Below are positions 26,111-35,471 of a DNA stretch of 64,000 bases, piece by piece. Numbering within the stretch: the first letter of the stretch is position 1; every line of letters begins with the position of its first letter. This DNA comes from Aestuariibacter sp. (GTDB lineage: Bacteria > Pseudomonadota > Gammaproteobacteria > Enterobacterales > Alteromonadaceae): positions 3,276,346-3,340,345 of the forward strand of contig CP051238.1 in the NCBI GenBank assembly GCA_017794925.1, given 5' to 3'. Under the pieces are notes generated by a model. It was not told the origin of the DNA. It saw only the letters and a program-made list of their open reading frames with translations, and searched no databases. Position numbers and translations under genes: made by a program.

Positions 26111-27148
26111 CTACAGATTTCGTTTTAACTGGTCTTTCAGATTCGGCGGTATACCCTTGATTGTCAGCGTATCTGTGTCCGGGTTATAAATTACCCGCTC
26201 TCCCAGTAACTTGCGTTCAAAGCTCACTGACACACCACCACCTTGACCGGTAAATTTGTTCAGTTGCCGTAATGCCGCCGGATCAGGCTGAATTTCGGGC
26301 TCTAGTGGCGTTTCCAGCGTGGCGGTAAACGCGGCAAAGTTATGCTCACTGCCCTCTTCGGCCGGTAACCGATCTGCCAAATCACTCACGCGAATACTTT
26401 CACCGCTGTCTAACTGTTCTTTAAAATAACTCGTCACCTGTTCACGATGTGTGGTTTTTTCTTCCGGATCGAGGTTTTCCGAGGCCAGGTACGTTTCTAC
26501 CGATTGAATCAGCTGTTTGTTTTGCTGTTTTACGTCGACTTTCTCTTCGCAGCCCACAAACTGCATAAAGAAGTCAGCTACCTTACGGCCCATTCGCCCT
26601 TTAATAAAACTGATATAGCGTTGTTGCTGAGGTTCTATTCGATACTGGGTCAGATCTATACGCACAGCCAGTTGCATCTTTGCCAGATCCAAATGTTCCC
26701 GACTCGATAAATCCAGGTTTTGGCTAACTTCAACATGCGCTTTTGTATTTAACAACGTCACCAGTAAAAACTGTGTTGCCAGGTATTCGTAGTGTACAAA
26801 CAAAACAAAACCCGTTTCGACCTGGCCAGTATCAACCAGTGATTGTACCAGCAGGTTACTGGTTTCTTTGGTAAACGTGAGATAAGCACTGGCACTATCA
26901 GCCGGACTGTCTGCATGCTCAGCCTGATAACCTTCAAGGGAGGTCACAAACGTATTTTCTTCTGCTGATTCCGCAAAATGGCCAACGCCTTTACCCGGCT
27001 TGCTCACAAAGGTATGGTGCAACTGGTGACCTAGTTGTTCTAACGCAGGTGTGACGGGCAGGCAACCGTCACGTGGTATCAGTTGCATTTTGCCGTCGTT
27101 ATTTACTATTAGTTGGTGCACGACAAAATGATGTATCAATATGCTCAT
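26111..27148 (-). CDS. yejK: nucleoid-associated protein NdpA/YejK
   Basis: 345 residues (E. coli YejK about 335). It begins MSILIHHFVVHQLIV, the conserved NdpA N-terminus; the open frame extends 89 codons further upstream but that part overlaps yejL and is of low-complexity shadow character. The conserved middle (FMQFVGCEEKVDVK) and C-terminal GERVIYNPDTDTL are visible. The family associates with the nucleoid and can interact with topoisomerases. It is divergent from yejL-yejM, as in many gammaproteobacteria; the 136-bp gap holds both promoters. Confidence 0.9.
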   Translation of the reverse strand: MSILIHHFVVHQLIVNNDGKMQLIPRDGCLPVTPALEQLGHQLHHTFVSKPGKGVGHFAESAEENTFVTSLEGYQAEHADSPADSASAYLTFTKETSNLLVQSLVDTGQVETGFVLFVHYEYLATQFLLVTLLNTKAHVEVSQNLDLSSREHLDLAKMQLAVRIDLTQYRIEPQQQRYISFIKGRMGRKVADFFMQFVGCEEKVDVKQQNKQLIQSVETYLASENLDPEEKTTHREQVTSYFKEQLDSGESIRVSDLADRLPAEEGSEHNFAAFTATLETPLEPEIQPDPAALRQLNKFTGQGGGVSVSFERKLLGERVIYNPDTDTLTIKGIPPNLKDQLKRNL

Positions 27149-27284
27149 GTAGTACTGATGTCCAATTCGTTGATTAAAGATGCAGTTTTTTGAATGAATG
27201 ATTGTTATCAGATGCACAACGATTATAATCGCTTTATTGCCAAAACTATGCTTTTTCAAGCGAATTAATGACAAGAGGCGTAAA

Positions 27285-27506
27285 GTGCCCCAACAAAGCC
27301 GATACAGTGATGCCGACTTCGAGCGTCTGATGAACGATATTATTATGGTACTCGAAAAAGAAGGCGCAGGTCGCGATCTTTCTTTAATGGTACTGGGTAA
27401 CGTTATTACCCACATATTTGAACAACAGGTTCCGCCTCAACAAAGGCAGGCCATGGTTGAACAATTCACCAAAGTACTGACTAAAAGTGTACAGGGAACA
27501 GCATAA
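27285..27506 (+). CDS. yejL: YejL/DUF1414 family protein
   Basis: 73 residues (E. coli YejL 75). It starts at GTG 27285 with AAGAGG upstream (27274-27279) and begins MPQQSRYSDADFERLM, typical of the family; the upstream in-frame ATG at 27198 would lie in the yejK promoter. The protein is small, helical and cytoplasmic, with the conserved LSLMVLGNVITHIFEQQVP segment. Biochemical role unknown. The yejM gene follows after 6 bp and its ribosome site lies in the yejL end, so they form one operon. Confidence 0.9.
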   Translation: MPQQSRYSDADFERLMNDIIMVLEKEGAGRDLSLMVLGNVITHIFEQQVPPQQRQAMVEQFTKVLTKSVQGTA

Positions 27507-27512
27507 GCTACC

Positions 27513-29021
27513 ATGATTTTAGCGGAATCTCCACGGCGTCAACGTGTTACCAAGCTGGTTAACTGGGGTCACTGGTTTGCTTTGGCAAACATTGTTATCG
27601 CCATTATTATTGCTTCAGTATACGTAGTATCGTCACCTGCACCAGGCACGGGGCTGGGTACGTTTTATATGTTTGCCAATTGGTTCGGGCATATAGGCTT
27701 CCTGACCTTTTTTGGCTTCGTGATTTTTATCCTGCCTTTGTGTTATTTGGATGTGTCCCAACGCACCATTAAAACGATCGCTTCTGTGCTGTCTGCACTC
27801 GGATTGGCGGTACTGGCATTTGATGCCCTATTGTTTAATCGTACAGGCTTCCACTTAAGCCACAGTTCAGCGAATCTGCTCAAATCAGAGGCAGCGAACC
27901 AACTGATGAACTGGCAGCAGTGGTTATACTTGCTGCTGTTGTTTGTTATCTGGTTAGGCTTCCAGCTTATTCTTGCTAATGCGATTTGGAAACGCATCGA
28001 TAAATTCATGACACACCGAATTGGGCGGCCTGTTGTCAGTTTTTTCGTAGTGTGTTTTGTTGCAGGTCATGCGATTCACGTATGGGCAGATGCGCAGTTG
28101 TATCAGCCGATAATTAAGCAGGACAATATGTTCCCGCTGTCTTACCCCGCTACCGCTAAAACCACAATGTCGCGTTATGGATTGTTGGATATTGAGCGCT
28201 ATCAACAACGCAAACAATTGCAGTTCGAGCCGGATATTCACACTATTAATTATCCATCGGCACCTGTCTATTGCGCCATTGACGATACACAGTCTGCGTT
28301 GCTGTTGGTGCAAACTGACCAGAGCAGTATCCGCAGCGCAGTTAAAAATGCAGACTTACGGGAAATTGAACATTTCTTTACTACAGCAACCAGTGCGGAA
28401 GGGTTGATCAGCAGCACGTTGTTTGGGGTGCCAGAGCTGTATCAGCAAAGTCTGGGGCAGGAATCACCGATTTTGCTTGCACTGGCTAAAGCATACGGTA
28501 TTGCTACCCAGGTTTACGTTGAAGATATTAAATTTTCACCAAACCAATTTCCGGCTGTTAGCTTTGCTGAGTCTTTAGACTCGAGCACAGCGCTAACCAT
28601 AGCATTTGTATCTGGCGAAACTATTACTTCGCTGCTGTCAAATCAGGACCTCTCTCGTTCACTGATCATGGTTGCGACTGGTTATGAATCTTCACGTGGA
28701 AGCTTGTACACAAACTTACCCGTAACTGCCAGTCTTGCCAGTAACGAAGACTTAACCCCTACCCTGCTTAACGCACTGGGTTGCGCGGCAGACGTAAGTT
28801 ATTACTCAACGGGTCAAAATTTGCTGGCGCCAAAACGTGACTGGCTGGTAAGTACGTCGGGTGAAAAAGTGGTTGTAATTTATGGTGATCAACGTATCGA
28901 AGTATTGAGTAACGGAAGTTACGATATTACCCATATCAGCAATGATATGCGCAGCGACGAAGCACTGAACGTAGATTTACTGAGTCGCGCAATTAAGCAT
29001 CTGACCCGGTTTATGCAATAA
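27513..29021 (+). CDS. yejM: reduced YejM/PbgA-like inner-membrane protein (DUF3413 plus sulfatase-like domain)
   Basis: 502 residues against about 586 in E. coli. Five membrane helices (about 15-190) form the DUF3413 part, and the lipid-binding linker region just after it (AQLYQPIIKQDN, LSYPATAKTTMSRYGLLD) is well conserved. This region senses periplasmic-leaflet LPS in PbgA/LapC, which controls LpxC stability through LapB. The periplasmic alkaline-phosphatase-like domain is shortened: the usual D-A-L-R and G-N-T segments are replaced by VQTDQSSIRSAV and TATSAEGLISSTLFG, while LFGVPELY remains. The fold is probably kept without any enzyme site. It is the second gene of the yejL operon and ends at a strong terminator. 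Confidence 0.82.
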   Translation: MILAESPRRQRVTKLVNWGHWFALANIVIAIIIASVYVVSSPAPGTGLGTFYMFANWFGHIGFLTFFGFVIFILPLCYLDVSQRTIKTIASVLSALGLAVLAFDALLFNRTGFHLSHSSANLLKSEAANQLMNWQQWLYLLLLFVIWLGFQLILANAIWKRIDKFMTHRIGRPVVSFFVVCFVAGHAIHVWADAQLYQPIIKQDNMFPLSYPATAKTTMSRYGLLDIERYQQRKQLQFEPDIHTINYPSAPVYCAIDDTQSALLLVQTDQSSIRSAVKNADLREIEHFFTTATSAEGLISSTLFGVPELYQQSLGQESPILLALAKAYGIATQVYVEDIKFSPNQFPAVSFAESLDSSTALTIAFVSGETITSLLSNQDLSRSLIMVATGYESSRGSLYTNLPVTASLASNEDLTPTLLNALGCAADVSYYSTGQNLLAPKRDWLVSTSGEKVVVIYGDQRIEVLSNGSYDITHISNDMRSDEALNVDLLSRAIKHLTRFMQ

Positions 29022-29048
29022 TAACCATCGGGACTTTTCTATTCCAAC

Positions 29049-29077
29049 AAAAACGGGACGCTTAGCGTCCCGTTTTT
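29049..29077. terminator. strong bidirectional terminator after yejM
   Basis: A 13-bp stem (AAAAACGGGACGC and complement) with a TTA loop, T5 on the plus side and T5 on the minus side. It lies between yejM and the convergent TPR/TonB-C gene. Confidence 0.85.
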
Positions 29078-29095
29078 AAATGCTGTAAGAACCGA

Positions 29096-30325
29096 TTATT
29101 TTGACTTTGAATTATCTTTTTCAACGACGCGGTATGCGGCGCTGTCAAAGCGTTCATCCCGCGGTAAACCAAATTCCCTGTCGATGTTGTTTAACGGGAA
29201 AAATGTACGGTCTATAAAGTCTACGTTTACCGTTAGCCCCTGCGCAGAGACCGCCTGCCCATCTTTGATTTTAGGCGCATACCGCCAATGTTTAACCGCA
29301 TCTAATGCGCTGCCACCGAAAAACTTGCTGCCCTCAACATCCAGCACCCGCGCATTAACCACCTGGCCTTTTTCGTTAAGGTCGAAGCCAACCTGCACGG
29401 TAACCTTATCCCGAATTTTCGACCCTGTATCCGGGTAAGCGGGACGCTGGCGCATGAGTGGCATAGGTTCCAATTCGTCTTTCCAGGGTGTCATTTGATG
29501 AATTTGCTCGCTATGGTAAGCGGCCAACTCTGCATTGCCAGTACGCGTGTAGCTTTCCGATAACAATGCATGGGCTTGCAAACTCCATGGGTGGCTATAG
29601 TCCAGTGCCGAGTCCAAAGACGCGGTAACGCGTTTTAGGTGCACAATAGCTTTTGAATAATCCTGAGCGAAAAACAGCCGCTTGCCCAACATGAACGCTT
29701 GATCCAACGTGCGGGTATCCCGCTCCCCCCACTTAGCCTCTGCAAGTGACAAGCCTCGCTCTACAATTTTAATAGAACGCGCCAGTGATAGCGGGGAGTA
29801 GTCATTACCCAATAACTGGGTGACAACCAAAAAGTACAACTGTGCGGCGTCGTCCGGATGCGCTGCCTCAGCTTCGTCCAGTGAGGTTAATACTGCTCTT
29901 GCCAGGGTTTTGTATTTACGTACTTCTGTGTTTCTATGTAAACCTTGTACGCGATTGTAATACAGATTGGCTAACTCAAGTTTTGCCGCAACGGTACGAA
30001 GATGATAGTCGCCAAAATGAGATTCGCTGAATGCAATTACATGCTCAAATTGTTCAATTGCTTTTTCTGTATTACCCGCACTCGCGTAAGCGAGGGCCAG
30101 GTTATAGTTAAGATTTAGTAAACTGTCTGGTTGATTAACATAGACAGACTGAGCTTGTTCAAAAGCAGCCTTTGCATATGAAAGCGCTCGCTCATGATCT
30201 CCCTGTGCAACTGCGCCCTGATATAACTGATAGCTGTCAATGACCGAAGAAGCATAGGTTTGCGGTATAAGACTGACCGAGATAAAAGCCAACGAGATAG
30301 CCAGGCGTGACGGGGTAACTTTCAT
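29096..30325 (-). CDS. exported TPR protein with C-terminal TonB domain
   Basis: 409 residues. A cleavable-type signal peptide (1-25, ending YAS) is followed by TPR-like repeats (about 35-270; NLALAYASAGNTEKAIEQFEHV) and a TonB C-terminal domain (about 300-385; RPAYP, FDLNEKGQVVNARVLD, ALDAVKHWRYAP). Unlike true TonB it has no uncleaved N-terminal anchor and no proline-rich spacer, so it is unlikely to couple the ExbBD motor; it may be a periplasmic adaptor using the TonB fold. The ribosome site AGGAG is 8 bp before the ATG. It is monocistronic between two terminators. Confidence 0.82.
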   Translation of the reverse strand: MKVTPSRLAISLAFISVSLIPQTYASSVIDSYQLYQGAVAQGDHERALSYAKAAFEQAQSVYVNQPDSLLNLNYNLALAYASAGNTEKAIEQFEHVIAFSESHFGDYHLRTVAAKLELANLYYNRVQGLHRNTEVRKYKTLARAVLTSLDEAEAAHPDDAAQLYFLVVTQLLGNDYSPLSLARSIKIVERGLSLAEAKWGERDTRTLDQAFMLGKRLFFAQDYSKAIVHLKRVTASLDSALDYSHPWSLQAHALLSESYTRTGNAELAAYHSEQIHQMTPWKDELEPMPLMRQRPAYPDTGSKIRDKVTVQVGFDLNEKGQVVNARVLDVEGSKFFGGSALDAVKHWRYAPKIKDGQAVSAQGLTVNVDFIDRTFFPLNNIDREFGLPRDERFDSAAYRVVEKDNSKSK

Positions 30326-30452
30326 TCCACTACTCCTAAGTGAAGAACGCAGTCTTTGCGTTAAATTTCAGGTTACTACACCACTAAAGTATAAGATGTG
30401 AACAAATTGTCAATGTATATAAGACGAATGGCTTAAAGGGTAATCAACATAA

Positions 30453-30486
30453 AAACGCCCCGGCAATGACACTAACCAGGGCGTTT
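30453..30486 (-). terminator. terminator of the valine catabolic operon
   Basis: On the minus strand a stem CGCCC-T-GG / CC-G-GGGCG with a 12-base loop is followed by TTTTTATG, 20-50 bp after the mmsB stop. Confidence 0.65.
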
Positions 30487-30505
30487 GTCGTTGAATTAAA
30501 GGAAA

Positions 30506-31393
30506 TTACGCTTTTCCCAATAGCTCAAAGATACTGGAGAAATCGCGATCGGCGTTCCCCTTTAACTGATGCATGCGATATAACGCCTGTGCCGCTGCCG
30601 CCATTGGCGTTGATGCACCAACCTGTTGTGCCGCTTCCATCGCCAGGCTTAAATCCTTGTTCATCAGTTTGACCATAAAACCACCCTGGTACTGGTTACT
30701 GGAGGGCACATTTTCCATAACATCCGGACACGGGTTGTACTTTTGTAACGTCCAGTTACAGCCCGAACTTTGCAGCATGATGTCTGACATCACTTTGGGA
30801 TCCAAACCATTGGCAATCGCCAGTTGCAGCGCCTCAGACGTGCCCGTCATGAGTACCGACAACAACATGTTGTTACACAGTTTGGCTATTTGCCCTGCCC
30901 CTAAATCACCAGCATGAAACAGGTTCGCACCCATATGCTTAAGGACCGGTTTCGCACGAGAAACCGCTGCTTCGTCACCACCCATAATAAACGTCAATGT
31001 GCCTGCAGCAGCGCCTGCGACACCGCCTGAAACCGGCGCATCAATAAACGCAAAACCGGCATTCAGTGCAGCAGAACCCACCGTCTTTGCACTTTGCGCA
31101 TCAATAGTACTGCAATCAATAAACAACGCGCCTGTTTTCGCGTGGTTTATAATCCCCTCATCAGCCAGGTACAAGGATTTAACATGCTGCGCTGCAGGTA
31201 GCATAGTGACCACCACATCAGCATTCTTTACAGCTTCTTGTGGACTGGCAGCGGCTAATGCGCCTTTTTCTTCAAGCTGTTTCACGGCGTCTGGTACCAG
31301 ATCGAACACCGTAACCGATTCACCTTTTCTAACTAAATTGGCCGCCATTGGGCCACCCATGTTTCCCAAACCAATAAATGCAATATTTGTCAT
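30506..31393 (-). CDS. mmsB: 3-hydroxyisobutyrate dehydrogenase
   Basis: 295 residues. Oxidises 3-hydroxyisobutyrate to methylmalonate semialdehyde with NAD+ in valine breakdown. N-terminal Rossmann motif GLGNMGGPMAANL, substrate-binding DAPVSGGVAGA, catalytic lysine in GAGQIAKLCNN, and the conserved C-terminal NKDLSLAME. The start at 31393 (MTNIAFIGLG) has AGGAG seven to eight bases upstream, within the end of the preceding gene; the frame is open further upstream but without a ribosome site. It is the last gene of the operon, followed by a terminator. Confidence 0.93.
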   Translation of the reverse strand: MTNIAFIGLGNMGGPMAANLVRKGESVTVFDLVPDAVKQLEEKGALAAASPQEAVKNADVVVTMLPAAQHVKSLYLADEGIINHAKTGALFIDCSTIDAQSAKTVGSAALNAGFAFIDAPVSGGVAGAAAGTLTFIMGGDEAAVSRAKPVLKHMGANLFHAGDLGAGQIAKLCNNMLLSVLMTGTSEALQLAIANGLDPKVMSDIMLQSSGCNWTLQKYNPCPDVMENVPSSNQYQGGFMVKLMNKDLSLAMEAAQQVGASTPMAAAAQALYRMHQLKGNADRDFSSIFELLGKA

Positions 31394-31395
31394 TG

Positions 31396-32511
31396 TTATG
31401 CTCCTAAACGTGCCAACGGATGTGTCGACCAAGGACTGGTAAAGTGCTGCGAGATCACATCCTGAGGGACATCATCAACTGAGCTGTACAACCACTTAGG
31501 TTGCTTGTCTTTATCTATAAGTAGCGCTCTGACGCCCTCTGCGAATTCGCCGGATTCACCACAGCGGCAGGACATGATGAGTTCCATCTGAAAACAGGCT
31601 TCCAGAGACAATTCAGCGCCGCGAATACACTGTTCCCACACCAGGTGCATAGTGATAGGTGAACCAGCTTCCAGGCCTTGTTTAGCCCGGGAAAACCAAT
31701 GGTCACTTTGATCGTCACAGTTCAGTATCGCGTTAACGGCTTCACTCGCGCTACTGCAATTAACCAGTATTTCATCAATAACCGGTTGCCAATGAAGAAG
31801 TTTCCCGGCTGGCCATTTCGGTTTGTCGAGTTCCTGTTGAGTGCACAACGCGGTAAGTTGATTGTGTATGTCGCCCGCTACCCAATGCTGAGACTCCAGG
31901 GCGTCACAGAACGCGTCGAACCCGTCATCTGCTAACACATAATCGCCCAGGCCTACATAGACACCGTCAGTTGCATTCACTGACGCACCTGTCAGACCAA
32001 GAAACAGACCCGTTTTACCTGGTGCACGCGGTAAAAAGTAACTGGCACCCACATCAGGATACAACCCGATAGTAATCTCCGGCATAGCCAGCCTTGAAGA
32101 CGGTGTCAGGATCCGGTGGCTAGCACCTGCCAACAAACCGATTCCGCCCCCCATGACAATGCCGCCACCCCAAACAGCAATCGGTTTAGCATAGCGGTGA
32201 ATCAGGTGATCCAATTCGTATTCGCGAGCAAAAAAATCAGCCAGAAAATCGGGAACCTGATGTTGTTGTGCCTGCATAGCCTGATACATAGACACGATGT
32301 CACCACCAGCACAAAACGCTTTGTCGCCTTCACTGTTTAACAACACCAACGCGATACTGTCGTCGTGCTGCCAGTCGGATAACTGCTCAAATAATCCTTT
32401 GGCCATATCCAAATCGAGGGCATTTAACGCTTTTGGTTTGTTTAGCGTTACTACGCCAATGTCACCACCCGAAGCAGCGGGAATACGTTTTACAATGAGC
32501 TTGTTTGTCAT
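31396..32511 (-). CDS. 3-hydroxyisobutyryl-CoA hydrolase (crotonase family)
   Basis: 371 residues. Releases 3-hydroxyisobutyrate from its CoA ester, the step just before MmsB. Crotonase oxyanion segment DKAFCAGGDIVSMYQ and the HIBCH-type catalytic segment MPEITIGLYPDVGASYFLPR (conserved Glu and Asp) separate it from ordinary enoyl-CoA hydratases, as does its length (hydratases are about 260). It lies 15 bp after the acyl-CoA dehydrogenase gene and 2 bp before mmsB. Confidence 0.9.
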   Translation of the reverse strand: MTNKLIVKRIPAASGGDIGVVTLNKPKALNALDLDMAKGLFEQLSDWQHDDSIALVLLNSEGDKAFCAGGDIVSMYQAMQAQQHQVPDFLADFFAREYELDHLIHRYAKPIAVWGGGIVMGGGIGLLAGASHRILTPSSRLAMPEITIGLYPDVGASYFLPRAPGKTGLFLGLTGASVNATDGVYVGLGDYVLADDGFDAFCDALESQHWVAGDIHNQLTALCTQQELDKPKWPAGKLLHWQPVIDEILVNCSSASEAVNAILNCDDQSDHWFSRAKQGLEAGSPITMHLVWEQCIRGAELSLEACFQMELIMSCRCGESGEFAEGVRALLIDKDKQPKWLYSSVDDVPQDVISQHFTSPWSTHPLARLGA

Positions 32512-32526
32512 AATGGCTCCTTTGAC

Positions 32527-33681
32527 TTACAGTAACTGGCTGCCTTCCTGCAAGATCTGGCGACTGATGATGAGTCGCATAATTTCGTTAGTCCCTTCCA
32601 GGATTTGATGCACTCGCACATCGCGCATATGGCGCTCAAGTGGATATTCTTTGATGTAGCCATATCCACCATGGATTTGCAGGGCTTCATTACATACCCG
32701 GAAACCAACGTCAGTCGCAAACCGCTTTGCCATGGCGCAATACGCTGTCTTTTGTGAATCATCTTCATCCAGTTTAGCAGCTGCCATACGGACCAGTTGG
32801 CGAGCGGCGACCAGCTCGGTGTTCATATCTGCCAGCTTGAATTGCAATGCCTGAAACGCCGCTAGCGGCTTGCCAAACTGTTTACGCTCCAGCATGTAGT
32901 CACGCGCCGTATCGAGCGCCTGTTGTGCCGTGCCAATAGAACAGGTCGCAATATTAATACGGCCACCGTCAAGGCCTTTCATTGCAAAGGTAAAGCCTTG
33001 TCCATGTTCACCGAGCAAACTTTCATGGCTAATTTCGACGTTGTCGAACGTAATCATACGGGTGGGCTGTGCATTCCAACCCATTTTCTCTTCGGCCTTA
33101 CCATACACAACACCAGGCGCATTGGCCGGCACAACAAAAGACGAAATGCCTTTGGCACCGTCGTTAGAGGTTCTGGCCATCACGACAAGTACATCGGTTT
33201 CACCGGCGCCAGAAATAAAGACTTTGCTACCGTTTAACCGGTAACCTGCATCCGTTTTCTCCGCTTTCGTGCTTAAACTGGCGGCATCCGAACCTGCCCC
33301 CGGCTCTGTCAGGCAGTAGGACGCTAGTTGTTCACCCGTTACTAAACCGGGTAACCACTGCGCTTTTATCGCGTCGGCTCCCCATGATGCAATCATCCAG
33401 GTCGCCATATTATGAATGGTGAGCATCGCAGTTGTCGTGGTACAGCCCATAGAGAGCTGTTCAAAAATTATGGAAGAATCTAATCTGCTAAGCCCTAATC
33501 CACCATCCTCTTCAGGGGTGTAAAGGCCACAAAAACCCAGCTCACCCGCTTTGCGAATAGTTTCAATCGGGAATGTGTGATCCCTGTCCCACTGGGCAGC
33601 ATGAGGAGCCAATTCCTGCATGGCAAACTGCTTAGCAACGTCAGCAAAAGCCTGCTGATCTTCGGTCATGTTAAAATTCAT
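32527..33681 (-). CDS. isobutyryl-CoA dehydrogenase-type acyl-CoA dehydrogenase
   Basis: 384 residues, standard acyl-CoA dehydrogenase layout: N-terminal helical domain, FAD-binding segment YCLTEPGAGSDA, KVFISGAG, and the C-terminal LEGTNEIMRLI with the catalytic glutamate. FAD-dependent oxidation of isobutyryl-CoA to methacrylyl-CoA is inferred from its place in the valine operon; 2-methylbutyryl-CoA is also possible. Electrons pass to ETF. It is second in the operon after mmsA (10-bp gap). Confidence 0.9.
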   Translation of the reverse strand: MNFNMTEDQQAFADVAKQFAMQELAPHAAQWDRDHTFPIETIRKAGELGFCGLYTPEEDGGLGLSRLDSSIIFEQLSMGCTTTTAMLTIHNMATWMIASWGADAIKAQWLPGLVTGEQLASYCLTEPGAGSDAASLSTKAEKTDAGYRLNGSKVFISGAGETDVLVVMARTSNDGAKGISSFVVPANAPGVVYGKAEEKMGWNAQPTRMITFDNVEISHESLLGEHGQGFTFAMKGLDGGRINIATCSIGTAQQALDTARDYMLERKQFGKPLAAFQALQFKLADMNTELVAARQLVRMAAAKLDEDDSQKTAYCAMAKRFATDVGFRVCNEALQIHGGYGYIKEYPLERHMRDVRVHQILEGTNEIMRLIISRQILQEGSQLL

Positions 33682-33691
33682 TGGCTCCCCC

Positions 33692-35182
33692 TTATCGCAA
33701 GTTGATTGTCATATTCGGGCCACTGGGAATATCTTGTTCCGGCCAGCGAGAAGTCACGGTTTTTGTTTCGGTATAGAAACGCACAGCTTGTTTACCGTAT
33801 GCATGTAAGTCGCCGAAGAAAGAGTTCTTCCAGCCGGTGAACGAAAAGAACGGCAGCGGTACCGGGATAGGTACGTTAATGCCGACCTGACCAACTGTCA
33901 CTTCGGACTGGTACTTGCGTGCAGCAGCCCCGCTGGAGGTAAAAATGGAGGTACCATTGCCATAAGGATTACTGTTAACCAGTTCAAGGGCTTCTTCAAG
34001 GGTATCCACGCACATGCAGCACAATACCGGGCCAAAAATTTCTTCCTGATAAATACGCATCTCGGTGGTGACATCTTTAAACACTGTCGGACCAATCCAA
34101 TGCCCGTTTTCCATACCCTCTACAACAATGTCACTGCCGTCCACCATACATGTAGCGCCCTGCGCTTTACCTGATGCAATAAGGTCCTGCACGCGCTGTT
34201 TTGCAGCTGCACTGATTAGAGGGCCAAAACCTGCATTATCGTCATTCCATACACCGGGCTTAACTACGCTGATTTTTTCAGCCAGTTCATCAATCCATTC
34301 CTGAGCACTACCAACAAACACGGCAACGGATATCGCCATACAACGCTGACCTGCAGCACCAACAGAGGCACCAACCAAATTGTTAATAACATGTTTTTTG
34401 TTGGCATCTGGCATGACGACCGTGTGGTTTTTTGCCCCTGCGAAACACTGTGCACGTTTCATATTGTCAGTGGCCGTACGATAGATATACTGACCAACCG
34501 GTACAGAACCAACAAACGATACCGCGGCTATATCAGGGTGGTTCAGCAATGTATCGACCTGATCTTTACCGCCATGCACAACATTTAACACGCCCGCTGG
34601 TGCACCGGCTTCAATAAACAGTTCTGCAAGTAGCATCGGCGTGAGCGGATCCTGTTCAGATGGCTTAAGTACAAATGTGTTTCCACAGACGATTGCCAGT
34701 GGGAACATCCACAACGGAATCATAGCCGGGAAGTTAAACGGGGTGATACCTGCGCACACACCGATAGGCTGGATGAAGCTACAGGTATCAATACCACGGG
34801 CGACGTTTTCAACCGTTTCCCCCATCATCAGACTGGGGGCATTCATGGCTTGTTCTACGACTTCAATCCCACGCCATACATCTCCCATGGCGTCGTCAAA
34901 TACTTTTCCGGTTTCTTCTGCCAGTACGGTCGCAATGCGCTTTTGATCGCGTTTCAGGATCGCCTGATAGCGCATCATGATTCTGGCCCGCTCGGTAACA
35001 GGCACCTGTCGCCAGCTTTCAAATGCGGTTTTTGCCGCTTCAAGCGCTCGCTGCATTTCGGCATCCGTCGTCACCGGCGTACGGGCAATAACTTCACCAT
35101 TTGCCGGATTGGTAACATCAATAAAATGCTCAGTAGTAGAGGCGATCATTTCGCCATTTATTAGAAGTGGAACCTGTTTCAT
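33692..35182 (-). CDS. mmsA: CoA-acylating methylmalonate-semialdehyde dehydrogenase
   Basis: 496 residues. Converts methylmalonate semialdehyde with NAD+ and CoA to propionyl-CoA, the end of the valine pathway. Aldehyde-dehydrogenase fold: [23 protein letters not shown], catalytic cysteine in [11 protein letters not shown], and [11 protein letters not shown]. These signatures match MmsA rather than other aldehyde dehydrogenases. It is the first gene of the four-gene operon; a palindrome (35229-35240) 47 bp before its ATG is the likely operator. Confidence 0.94.
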   Translation of the reverse strand: MKQVPLLINGEMIASTTEHFIDVTNPANGEVIARTPVTTDAEMQRALEAAKTAFESWRQVPVTERARIMMRYQAILKRDQKRIATVLAEETGKVFDDAMGDVWRGIEVVEQAMNAPSLMMGETVENVARGIDTCSFIQPIGVCAGITPFNFPAMIPLWMFPLAIVCGNTFVLKPSEQDPLTPMLLAELFIEAGAPAGVLNVVHGGKDQVDTLLNHPDIAAVSFVGSVPVGQYIYRTATDNMKRAQCFAGAKNHTVVMPDANKKHVINNLVGASVGAAGQRCMAISVAVFVGSAQEWIDELAEKISVVKPGVWNDDNAGFGPLISAAAKQRVQDLIASGKAQGATCMVDGSDIVVEGMENGHWIGPTVFKDVTTEMRIYQEEIFGPVLCCMCVDTLEEALELVNSNPYGNGTSIFTSSGAAARKYQSEVTVGQVGINVPIPVPLPFFSFTGWKNSFFGDLHAYGKQAVRFYTETKTVTSRWPEQDIPSGPNMTINLR

Positions 35183-35228
35183 CGCTATCTCGGTAACTGT
35201 GTTGAATACGCTAACGCTATACCAAGCA

Positions 35229-35240
35229 TACGTTAACGTA
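35229..35240. promoter_or_regulatory. palindrome TACGTTAACGTA, LiuR-like operator
   Basis: A perfect 12-bp palindrome, followed by AA and an extra ACGTAA half-site, upstream of mmsA. As I recall, LiuR (MerR family), the regulator of branched-chain amino-acid degradation in gammaproteobacteria, binds ACGT-rich dyads of this kind. No liuR gene is in the window. Confidence 0.5.
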
Positions 35241-35405
35241 AACGTAACCCTGTAAAATGCAGCTGCACTCTTGTAAATTTATTGTGACATAAAGGTTATA
35301 TTTCGGCGCCTTTTGTCTATTATTAGATCAGCAATACGCTTCAGGGCGTGCCAAATCTTACTCTGGCTGATATGCTAAGTATGTTGATGTAACTAAGGAA
35401 TTTCA

Positions 35406-35471
35406 GTGCTGAAGCCGTCTTTTGTATTAATTCGTTTGCTGTTTATACACGATCGCCGGGGCAATCTATGA
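35406..35471 (+). CDS. possible 21-residue leader peptide
   Basis: GTG-started frame of 21 codons with a good ribosome site (AAGGA, 35395-35399, six-base spacing). Its TGA overlaps the ATG of the following receiver-TPR gene (ATGA at 35468-35471). That gene itself has only a weak GGGG upstream, so its translation may depend on coupling to this frame. The peptide is hydrophobic in the middle and basic near the end. There are no database grounds for calling it a real gene. Confidence 0.35.
   Translation: MLKPSFVLIRLLFIHDRRGNL

Noticed and set aside
27198..27284. Upstream ATG extension of yejL
   Set aside because: The GTG at 27285 has AAGAGG upstream and gives the family length of about 74; the extension lies in promoter sequence.
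27149..27415. 89-codon upstream extension of the yejK frame
   Set aside because: It overlaps yejL on the other strand, shows no family similarity, and the conserved NdpA N-terminus begins at 27148.
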